DNA of 11,297 nt from JBFXEO01 sp050180015 (GTDB taxonomy: Bacteria > Bacteroidota > Bacteroidia > Bacteroidales > Tenuifilaceae), in the NCBI GenBank assembly GCA_050180015.1, contig JBFXEO010000085.1, positions 1 through 11,297 on the forward strand, read 5' to 3'. Position numbers and translations under genes: made by a program. Shown here one piece after another: positions 1 to 5,968 of this stretch. The notes under the pieces are model-generated. The model searched no databases, had not been told where the DNA came from, and saw only the letters and a program-made list of their open reading frames with translations. How positions within the stretch are numbered: position 1 is the stretch's first letter; the number at the start of each line of letters is the position of its first letter.

Positions 1-872
1 TCTGTTATAGGGCGATATACTTCGTAGTCGATTTCTATGAGATTGACCGCCTTGCGGGCAATCTCTTCCGTTGTGGCAATAACACCCGCTATAACATCGC
101 CGATGTAATGGGTTGTTTCACCAATACCAATCATTAACGGCCAATCCTGGAAAATTAATCCGCTGATGTGATTTCCGGGAATATCTTTAGCTGTAATTAT
201 TCTTACAACGCCATCAACTTTTAGCGCGTCAGCGGTATCAATACTTAAAACTTTTGCCTTTGGATGGTCGGAGAATTTCAATGCGCCAAAGAGCATTCCA
301 TCAATATGCATATCGTCCACAAAATCTCTTTCGCCAAGCGCTGTTTCAGCTGCCTGATATTTGGGGTATCTATCGCCAACTTTTGCTGTTGGTTTATATT
401 CTTCAATTCTTTCGCCCTGCAATTCTTTGAAGGATATTTCAATTGCATCGATTATTTTCACATAACCGGTGCATCGACATAAATTCGGGCTTACTGCCCT
501 GATAATATCGTTGCGGGTAGGAGTGGGGTTGGCATTGTATAGACCTTTTGCACGCATTATCATTCCCGGGGAGCAAAATCCACACTGAACGGCTCCTTTC
601 TGGGCAAAGTTTTTACCCAGTACCGATTTAAACTTTCCCGATAATCCTTCCAGAGTATTGATGACAGCACCCTCCAAATTCTTCATTTTAATACGGCAGG
701 CCATTTTGATTTTACCATCAACCTCTACAGAGCAGGCACCGCATACGCCCTGACCAGAGCAACCGTCCTTTGCAGCGGTGAGAAATTTTTCTTTTCGGAG
801 AAACTCTAGAAGGTTTTTCTCCAGTTCGCCGGTGTAAGTAGTTTTATTTGAATTTAGCGTGAACGTTATCAT
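1..872 (-). CDS. xdhD: Fused [2Fe-2S]/molybdopterin hydroxylase, XdhD (YgfN) type, N-terminal part only
   Basis: Molybdenum hydroxylase of the xanthine dehydrogenase family. The ATG is at 872-870, giving MITFTLNSNK; the gene leaves the window after 290 codons. Residues 1-75 form a plant-type [2Fe-2S] domain with Cys38, 44, 47 and 59. Residues 85-150 form the second [2Fe-2S] domain with CGFC at 97-100 and CRC at 132-134. From about 165 the chain continues into the alpha/beta-hammerhead of the molybdopterin subunit (GERDFVDD at 180, TAKDIPG at 227, HYIGDVIAGVIA at 255). There is no FAD domain between them, so the small and large subunits are fused as in E. coli XdhD, the family linked to a labile selenium cofactor. 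The catalytic half is outside the window, so substrate class and the active-site glutamate cannot be checked. It is the last visible gene of a leftward group with two PLP enzymes. No selenocysteine codon is seen; none is expected. A purine or other N-heterocycle substrate is inference. Confidence 0.85.
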   Translation of the reverse strand, partial: MITFTLNSNKTTYTGELEKNLLEFLRKEKFLTAAKDGCSGQGVCGACSVEVDGKIKMACRIKMKNLEGAVINTLEGLSGKFKSVLGKNFAQKGAVQCGFCSPGMIMRAKGLYNANPTPTRNDIIRAVSPNLCRCTGYVKIIDAIEISFKELQGERIEEYKPTAKVGDRYPKYQAAETALGERDFVDDMHIDGMLFGALKFSDHPKAKVLSIDTADALKVDGVVRIITAKDIPGNHISGLIFQDWPLMIGIGETTHYIGDVIAGVIATTEEIARKAVNLIEIDYEVYRPIT

Positions 873-883
873 AGCCGTTTGAA

Positions 884-1066
884 TTATGAAGTCTTTTCTT
901 GATTTTTCACTTGTGTTTCGCCATAGTTTAATGCTGGCGAGGTTCCTGAACGGAGTAATTGATTTGAAAGATGATTCCCCGCATAGCTTTTAGGTATTGA
1001 TCCAGCTATCTCAATTATTTTAACTGCAAAGTTGATTAACCGTTCTTTCAAATCAAATTTTCTCAT
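884..1066 (-). pseudogene. Truncated, frameshifted four-helix-bundle (23S rRNA intervening-sequence type) gene
   Basis: The 60-residue frame starts MRKFDLKERL and contains NQLLRSGTSPALNYGE, the conserved core of the small four-helix-bundle proteins first found in 23S rRNA intervening sequences. Complete members are about 115-125 residues. Here the frame departs from the family after GETQ (near 911). One frame over, the expected continuation SEKSRKDFI is readable at 911-885, so a single base appears to have been lost. The family similarity then ends at about 885 and the hydroxylase ATG follows at 872, so the second half of the gene is gone. The shifted frame is in phase with the hydroxylase. 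It lies 41 bp after the threonine-synthase-like gene. It is most likely a decayed passenger; a functional short peptide is possible but unlikely. Confidence 0.72.
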
Positions 1067-1107
1067 TTAATCATCCTCTTCAAAAATCAACATCAGCGTT
1101 CCTTGTT

Positions 1108-2340
1108 CTACATTATTTTCTTCAACTCTTCTACAGTGGGCTTAATCGGATTTGGAATTCGAATGAGTGACGAAACAGATTTCAGATCCTTCAATCCGCT
1201 TCCGGTGAGTAGAACAGCACATGAGCTGTTGGAGTCAATTTTCCCTTTGCCGAGATAGTTTAGCATTCCCGCAAATGCTGTTGTGGCTGCCGGTTCGGCA
1301 AATATACCCGTATTCCTCGAAAGTACAGCTGATGCCCCAATAATCTCATCATCGCTAACTGCTAAAGCTTCTCCTACATACTTTTGGATGAATTGCTTTG
1401 CCATGTAAAAATTACGGGGAATATCAACAGAAATAGAATCGGCAACTGTGCTGCTTGGCTTAATTTGGAAGTCAACCCTGTTGATATTGTCAATTAAGTT
1501 GCTGCTTCCGGTTGATTGAACTGCCACAATGGTAGGTATCTTTTCTATCAATCCAAGCATTAAAAGATCCTCAAATCCCTTGTAAACACCTGATATAATT
1601 ACACCATCGCCAACCGGTACGAATATTTTATCGGGGAGTTTGCCGTTGGTTTGCGTAAAGAGTTCAAAGGAAACCGTTTTTTTACCTTCTATGGTAAGAG
1701 GGTTAAAAGCAGTGTTGCGGTTGTACCAACCAAACTCCTTGGTGGCTTCAACGCTTAAATCAAAAGCGTTATCGTAAGTCCCGTCAACTGGAACAATTTT
1801 GGCTCCGTACATCACTATCTGGGTGAGCTTGGCCAATGGAGCGGCCTTTGGGACCATTATAATGGCCTTTTGCCTTTGCGATGCGCAAATGCCCGCTAGC
1901 GATGATCCGGCATTGCCGGTTGATGCCGCCACAATTGTATCAATTCCATTTTCTTTTGCATAGGCAGAAACTATGGTTGATGCTCTGTCCTTAAACGAAA
2001 AGGTTGGATTTTGAGAGTCGTCTTTTAGCAAAAGTTTGAAGGGTAATGCATTCCCATCAATAGAGTTGAAGCTATAAAGAGGCGTTTGTCCAACTCTTAG
2101 CGGTGGTAAGCTATCTAGAGACTTTAATGGTAGTAAATCAATGTATGTTGAATCCGCCAATAGATTAGCATTTATTGTTTTGCTTAACACATCATAATTG
2201 TAAATGGTTTTAAGTACACCTTTAGGCGGTAGATTTGGTTGGTTTGTAGCGCTGCATACTGGGCAAAGGTAACGTTCCGATGAATTTTCGTACTGCTTTC
2301 CGCAATTGCAACATTCGTATATAAACTTTGAGCTGCTCAT
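1108..2340 (-). CDS. thrC: Threonine-synthase-family PLP enzyme with N-terminal zinc ribbon
   Basis: Fold-type II PLP enzyme; the family converts O-phosphohomoserine to threonine, and paralogs do other beta/gamma eliminations. I place the start at the ATG at 2340 (410 residues). An in-frame ATG at 2376 would add 12 residues, but its codon lies in the end of a repeat and the added residues do not look like family sequence. Residues 10-29 carry two CxxC pairs (10/13 and 26/29), a zinc ribbon. NPTFSFKDRA at 111-120 holds the Schiff-base Lys117, ASTGNAGSS at 139-147 is the phosphate/substrate loop, VPVGDG follows mid-chain, and TGSGLKD at 379-385 is the C-terminal signature. Length fits the zinc-ribbon subgroup. 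It lies between another PLP enzyme and a molybdenum hydroxylase rather than with homoserine genes, so a catabolic role (deamination of an amino-acid-like product) is as plausible as threonine synthesis. Family assignment is firm, role uncertain. Confidence 0.85.
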   Translation of the reverse strand: MSSSKFIYECCNCGKQYENSSERYLCPVCSATNQPNLPPKGVLKTIYNYDVLSKTINANLLADSTYIDLLPLKSLDSLPPLRVGQTPLYSFNSIDGNALPFKLLLKDDSQNPTFSFKDRASTIVSAYAKENGIDTIVAASTGNAGSSLAGICASQRQKAIIMVPKAAPLAKLTQIVMYGAKIVPVDGTYDNAFDLSVEATKEFGWYNRNTAFNPLTIEGKKTVSFELFTQTNGKLPDKIFVPVGDGVIISGVYKGFEDLLMLGLIEKIPTIVAVQSTGSSNLIDNINRVDFQIKPSSTVADSISVDIPRNFYMAKQFIQKYVGEALAVSDDEIIGASAVLSRNTGIFAEPAATTAFAGMLNYLGKGKIDSNSSCAVLLTGSGLKDLKSVSSLIRIPNPIKPTVEELKKIM

Positions 2341-2371
2341 TGGATACAAGTTACATTTATTTTGCAAAAAA

Positions 2372-2438
2372 GTCATTCTGAATGCGGCGAAGAATCTCTG
2401 CCTTCCCTTTAGAGATGCCCCACTACACCCAGCATGAC
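2372..2438 (-). repeat. GTCAT...ATGAC palindromic intergenic element (REP-like hairpin)
   Basis: The 67-bp element has perfect GTCAT/ATGAC ends and two 27-nt arms around a 13-nt loop. Comparing the arms, 18 of 27 positions are Watson-Crick pairs. In the minus-strand RNA, six of the nine remaining positions become G-U pairs, leaving three mismatches, so it folds best in the transcript of the PLP operon. Elements with GTCATTCTGA ends and a GAAGAATCTC core recur in intergenic DNA of Bacteroidota and some other phyla (from memory). Only one copy is in this window. It sits in the 142-bp spacer between the two PLP genes. A second small dyad, ATTGTTA/TAACAAT at 2445-2451 and 2461-2467, is beside it and has no T-run, so I do not call a terminator. 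Confidence 0.65.
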
Positions 2439-2482
2439 AATCGAATTGTTAATTAATACCTAACAATAAAAAGCTACAAATC

Positions 2483-3955
2483 CTATAGTAAACCTGTTCT
2501 ATCGTTAAATTCCTCAATAAGTTCGTCCCAGCGTTGGATTTGGTGGAATTGCTTATCCCACAATGTTCTGTCGTTCCAAAGTGCATTCAAATCCTCAATT
2601 TCTTTGCCTTGCTGTTCAACCCATGTAAAATATTTGAGGTTGTGAATTGCCTTACGGTCATAGTAATTCAACTCTTTCATCCAATCGGCAGCACTACCCA
2701 TAATACACTTTTCCAAATCTTTTACAGCTTGGGTTGACGTGTAATTCCCTCTTTCGGCTTTTAGTTCCTCCAAGCGCGATTGGTACATTTCTGCGGAATC
2801 GGTAGCAATGGTGATAATTACATCATCGGAGGTCATTTCAAAGTATTTTGCTGTTTTAATTGCCGATAGCATGTTGCCGATACCCGAAATTCCCATGAAA
2901 TGTAAGTTCTTAATGGTATTATCATCGATGCCAACAGATTTTAGATACGCCTGTCCTTCGGGTTCATTGAATAACCTTAAGATCCTCATGCAATCCTCAT
3001 CGTCGATAGCGGTAACCACATCCGTGTTTTTGGTGTTGTGAATCCACGGAACGTGCTTATCGCCAATACCTTCAATTCTATGTCCGCCAAACCCATTGCG
3101 AAGTAGGGTTGGACATTGTAACGCTTCCGATGCAACCACTTTAATATGGGGTGTAATTGTCCTTAGGTAATCGCCGGCGGCAATTGTTCCTGCTGAGCCT
3201 GTAGCCGAAACATAAGCTGCAAGGCGGTTGTTTTTACCGCTAAGCGAATGGAATACCTCTTCAACTGCCCTGCCGGTGATATTGTAGTGCCAAGCGGCAT
3301 TTCCAAACTCATCGAATTGGTTGAAAATTACATAATCGGGTTTTGTCCGACGAATTTCCCAGCACTTATCGTAAATCTCCTTCACGTTCGATTCGCAACC
3401 AGGAGTTGCAATAACCTCAGAGCCTACGTAATCGCGTAGCCAGGTAAAACGCTCACGGCTCATTTCTTCGGGCAGTATTGCAACAGACTCGGTTCCCATT
3501 AACTTGGAGTCGAAAGCACCACCGCGGCAGTAATTTCCGGTTGATGGCCAAACAGCCTTTTGTGTTGTTGGATCAAATTCTCCGGTAATAATTCTTGGGG
3601 CCAAGCACCCATAAGCTGCGCCTACTTTGTGGGCACCGGTTGGGAACCATTTGCCCAAGAGTAGAATAATTCGGGCATCAACGCCTGTAATTTCCTTAGG
3701 AAGTTCAATGTAGTTTACATTTCCATAGAGACCGCCTTTTTCCCTTGGTTCGTTTTTCCAGGTGATACGAAAAAGGTTTAGGGGGTTAATATCCCAAAGG
3801 CCTATATTTTTAAGCTGATCCTTTATTTTTTGTGGGACTAATTCAGGGTTTTGCTGTTGTTTGAATGTTGGCAGAATAATTCCGCGTTCCTTAAAGCGTT
3901 TAACGGCGTTCTCAAGAGCTTTGGGATTGGTTACCTTATCAATTTGTTCGATCAT
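2483..3955 (-). CDS. Fold-type II PLP enzyme, cysteine-synthase-like, long form of unknown reaction
   Basis: A 490-residue PLP enzyme starting MIEQIDKVTN. FPTGAHKVG at 104-112 places the Schiff-base lysine at 110, PSTGNYCRGG at 137-146 is the asparagine loop, SATGSAGT at 250-257 is the phosphate-binding loop, HRIEGIGD at 292-299 resembles the cysteine synthase HKIQGIG segment, and GISGIGNMLSA is the later substrate-loop region. It has roughly 90 extra residues before the core and about 120 after it compared with cysteine synthase (about 310), including a C-terminal part rich in W, Y and charged residues. Similar long proteins in Bacteroidota and Clostridia usually carry generic names (PLP-dependent protein, beta subunit). 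I do not know its reaction. It is the first gene of the leftward group, 297 bp from a divergent Lrp-type regulator, which suggests an amino acid substrate. Candidates are ammonia-lyase, beta-substitution or thiolase-type (OrtB-like) activity; none is shown by the sequence. Confidence 0.85.
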   Translation of the reverse strand: MIEQIDKVTNPKALENAVKRFKERGIILPTFKQQQNPELVPQKIKDQLKNIGLWDINPLNLFRITWKNEPREKGGLYGNVNYIELPKEITGVDARIILLLGKWFPTGAHKVGAAYGCLAPRIITGEFDPTTQKAVWPSTGNYCRGGAFDSKLMGTESVAILPEEMSRERFTWLRDYVGSEVIATPGCESNVKEIYDKCWEIRRTKPDYVIFNQFDEFGNAAWHYNITGRAVEEVFHSLSGKNNRLAAYVSATGSAGTIAAGDYLRTITPHIKVVASEALQCPTLLRNGFGGHRIEGIGDKHVPWIHNTKNTDVVTAIDDEDCMRILRLFNEPEGQAYLKSVGIDDNTIKNLHFMGISGIGNMLSAIKTAKYFEMTSDDVIITIATDSAEMYQSRLEELKAERGNYTSTQAVKDLEKCIMGSAADWMKELNYYDRKAIHNLKYFTWVEQQGKEIEDLNALWNDRTLWDKQFHQIQRWDELIEEFNDRTGLL

Positions 3956-4252
3956 ACCTCTAAATAGAATTAATTTTTTGATAAAATTACAATTACTATG
4001 GGTAATTTCTATTATTTAAATAAAAATAAGAAATATCTTACAGATTATGTAATTATTGCAGAAAATATATATATTTGTTGCAGTTAAAAATTACAATTCA
4101 AGAAAAAGCGAAGAGGAGGGGTTGCCCATACATGCGAAATTAGTAATTATTGTTAATTGTATAACGAATATTGGCTTTTCGAAACGTAATGTGAAGGCAT
4201 TTAATACGTAAGGTAAAGATTTATAAAATTCTAACCATCAACCTAAAATATT
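3956..4252. other. Divergent regulatory spacer between the PLP operon and the Lrp-type gene
   Basis: The 297-bp region is very AT-rich and has no credible gene. It contains a perfect 12-bp palindrome TTATTTAAATAA at 4012-4023, inside a looser ATTTCT...AGAAAT dyad, and a TATATTTG element at 4070-4077. The more GC-rich patch at about 4107-4135 (GAAGAGGAGGGG) has no recognised function. Lrp-family proteins commonly bind AT-rich dyads between their own gene and a divergent target, so this is the natural place for operators. I found no clean TAnnTTTG element for the minus-strand operon. Confidence 0.5.
4046..4077 (+). promoter_or_regulatory. Candidate Bacteroidota-type promoter for the Lrp-type gene
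   Basis: TATATTTG at 4070-4077 matches the -7 consensus TAnnTTTG exactly. The best -33 match at about the right distance is TATG at 4046-4049 (consensus TTTG), with a 20-bp gap. Transcription would begin near 4084, leaving a leader of about 170 nt before the ATG at 4253. The region is AT-rich, so a chance match is possible. Confidence 0.35.
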
Positions 4253-4720
4253 ATGGCAATGAAGAGTATAGACGAAATTGACAGAAAGTTACTCAACATT
4301 CTGCAGGACAATAGTAGGATTACCATTAGGGAACTATCGGAAAGACTTCACCTATCAACTACTCCAATTCATGAGCGAATTAAGAAGCTGGAGAAGAATG
4401 GTTTTATTAAGAATTACCTTACCATTCTGGACCCTAAAATGCTGGGGAAGAAACTTACAGTTTTTGTTTCGGTTTCGCTGACCAACCATACAAAAGAGGT
4501 TGTGGATGAGTTTGAGAGGGAAATGAAAAAGATGCCGGAGGTAATGGAATGTTACTACGTTTCGGGGAATTGGGATTTCTTACTAAAAGTTCAATGTAAC
4601 GATATGGACGATTACCATAACTTCATAATCTACCGTTTTTCTGTAATTAAGAATATAACCCAGTTCTACAGCTCCTTTGTGATGTCCGAATCAAAGATTT
4701 CGCATAAATACGAATTGTAG
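4253..4720 (+). CDS. Lrp/AsnC-family transcriptional regulator
   Basis: A 155-residue DNA-binding protein of the leucine-responsive regulator family. It has the typical opening SIDEIDRKLLNILQDNSR. A winged helix-turn-helix lies at about 24-52 (TIRELSERLHLSTTPIHERI), followed by the linker strand and the RAM ligand-binding domain from about 65, with YYVSGNWDFLLKV at about 102-114 matching the usual V-T/S-G-x-x-D effector region. Length is normal for the family (about 150-165). It is transcribed away from the PLP/hydroxylase group across a 297-bp spacer, the arrangement expected of a local regulator responding to an amino acid. Global Lrp function cannot be excluded. An in-frame ATG two codons later (MKSID) is an equally possible start. 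Transcription ends at the hairpin at 4753-4780. Confidence 0.92.
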   Translation: MAMKSIDEIDRKLLNILQDNSRITIRELSERLHLSTTPIHERIKKLEKNGFIKNYLTILDPKMLGKKLTVFVSVSLTNHTKEVVDEFEREMKKMPEVMECYYVSGNWDFLLKVQCNDMDDYHNFIIYRFSVIKNITQFYSSFVMSESKISHKYEL

Positions 4721-4752
4721 CAGGATATTGTCTTTCAGGTTAAATTAAGTAA

Positions 4753-4780
4753 TGCCAAAAATAGTAGTAGATTTTTGGCA
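4753..4780. terminator. Bidirectional hairpin terminator between convergent genes
   Basis: TGCCAAAAAT at 4753-4762 pairs perfectly with ATTTTTGGCA at 4771-4780 around the loop AGTAGTAG. A T-rich tail (ATTATTTTATT) follows on the plus strand; the minus side has the stem's own T-run and an AT-rich flank. It lies between the stop codons of the Lrp-type gene (4720) and the glycosyltransferase (4782). Confidence 0.75.
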
Positions 4781-4781
4781 A

Positions 4782-5843
4782 TTATTTTATTGCAGAAGTA
4801 TAAACTTCAACGATTCTATTTGTAGTTGAGCTGATATCAAAATTGGCTACTACCGAATCCAATAACCCTTTGCTGTCCTCCCTATATCTAGCGCGATTTT
4901 TTAAAAAATGGTATATTTCATCGTATAACGATTCTGTCGTTGGTGGTAATCCGTTCACATCAACAAAATTATTTTCGCATAGGTATAGATAATTTTCTGC
5001 GGTGAATATTTTTCCCATTCTTTTATAGTTGACGGAAATAACCGAGATTCCACGCATTGCTGCCTCAATGGCAACCCGCCCAACGCCTAAAATCAATTCA
5101 GGTGATTCCTTTAAGTGCAATAAATCTGCTATAAATCCGTGAATACTTATGGCGTCGTAGCCCAGCTGCGAATTTATTTTGCTTGCCTTGCCCTTTAGAT
5201 GCAGAATATTTTTCCCATCGCCCACAATGGATAGTTTAACACCCGGAAATTCTTCTGCCAGCTTAGGAATAATTTCCATTAACATGATTAATACGGCGGT
5301 ATGCCTGGCATCAAGTCGGCTAATGTACCCAATACAACGCTTAATGGGAGCGGGTGAAGCTTGGGGTTTGGGAATCCCATTGGGAATTATTACAGATTTT
5401 GACGATAGCTGATCAAAATACCTGGAAACAGTTAGTACACGTTTGCTTACGAAAATTATTTTCGATGGAATCTTACGGGCGAGAGACGATCGTAAATCGT
5501 GACGAACCCTGCCGTGAACGGTTACCACAACGGGAATTCTCAATGCCCAGCCCACAATACATGCCGAGAGTATTGGTAACCGTTGATGTGCGTGTATTAC
5601 CTGGATTTTGTACTTTGTAACAACGTATAGCAGGTGAGCTATTCTGATGAGTAACAGGTTATTCGCGATATGCGTATAATGAACTTTTTTGTCGAGTAGC
5701 TTAACCTGACGACCATGCCTGCTTATTACGTAAACATCGTGGTTTTGCTTAACAAGTTCATTGGAAAGTTCGCGGACATAATTCTCGGCTCCGCCAAAAT
5801 CGAAACGGGTAACTATTTGTAATATTCTCAAGGTTTTAGGCAA
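4782..5843 (-). CDS. GT4-type glycosyltransferase (GT-B fold)
   Basis: A cytoplasmic retaining glycosyltransferase of about 353 residues, probably acting on surface polysaccharide or lipid-linked sugars; donor and acceptor are unknown. The N-terminal Rossmann half has ILQIVTRFDFGGAEN at 7-21 (GGAE loop) and VIHAHQ at 82-87. The C-terminal half has IIPNGIPKP at 152-160, GYISRLDA at 172-179, LSIVGDGK at 204-211, and ILGVGRVAIEAAMRG at 251-265, with Glu260 in the place of the conserved donor-binding glutamate. There is no ATG start: the frame opens after a stop at 5853-5855, and the first usable codons are TTG at 5843 (MPKTLRILQ) and TTG at 5831 (MRILQ, closer to typical family starts). No membrane segment is obvious. 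Its neighbours are metabolic, so it looks like an unrelated insertion in the locus. Confidence 0.85.
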   Translation of the reverse strand: MPKTLRILQIVTRFDFGGAENYVRELSNELVKQNHDVYVISRHGRQVKLLDKKVHYTHIANNLLLIRIAHLLYVVTKYKIQVIHAHQRLPILSACIVGWALRIPVVVTVHGRVRHDLRSSLARKIPSKIIFVSKRVLTVSRYFDQLSSKSVIIPNGIPKPQASPAPIKRCIGYISRLDARHTAVLIMLMEIIPKLAEEFPGVKLSIVGDGKNILHLKGKASKINSQLGYDAISIHGFIADLLHLKESPELILGVGRVAIEAAMRGISVISVNYKRMGKIFTAENYLYLCENNFVDVNGLPPTTESLYDEIYHFLKNRARYREDSKGLLDSVVANFDISSTTNRIVEVYTSAIK

Positions 5844-5903
5844 ATGTAATATTTAGTTGATTATTTTTAATGAGTTTTTAATAGTTGATGTTTATAAATA
5901 CGC

Positions 5904-5936
5904 AAAAAAAGCATTCTACAGTAACTGGGAATGCTT
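5904..5936 (-). terminator. Intrinsic terminator of ygfK
   Basis: On the minus strand AAGCATTC (5936-5929) pairs perfectly with GAATGCTT (5916-5909) around a 12-nt loop that itself holds a CAGT/ACTG dyad, and a run of T follows (A-run at 5904-5910 on the plus strand). It begins about 30 bp after the ygfK stop (5969-5971) and precedes the glycosyltransferase, so the two minus-strand genes are probably separate transcripts. Confidence 0.8.
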
Positions 5937-5968
5937 AAAAGTAAGATCAATATTATGAAAAACAACGA

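Noticed and set aside
264..482. Plus-strand open frame with hydrophobic, cysteine-rich translation at the left edge
   Set aside because: It is the reverse complement of the fused hydroxylase coding region; the apparent hydrophobicity is a shadow effect.
2341..2376. Upstream ATG adding 12 residues to the threonine-synthase-like protein
   Set aside because: The codon sits in the end of the palindromic repeat and the added residues do not look like family sequence; the ATG at 2340 gives the typical zinc-ribbon start.
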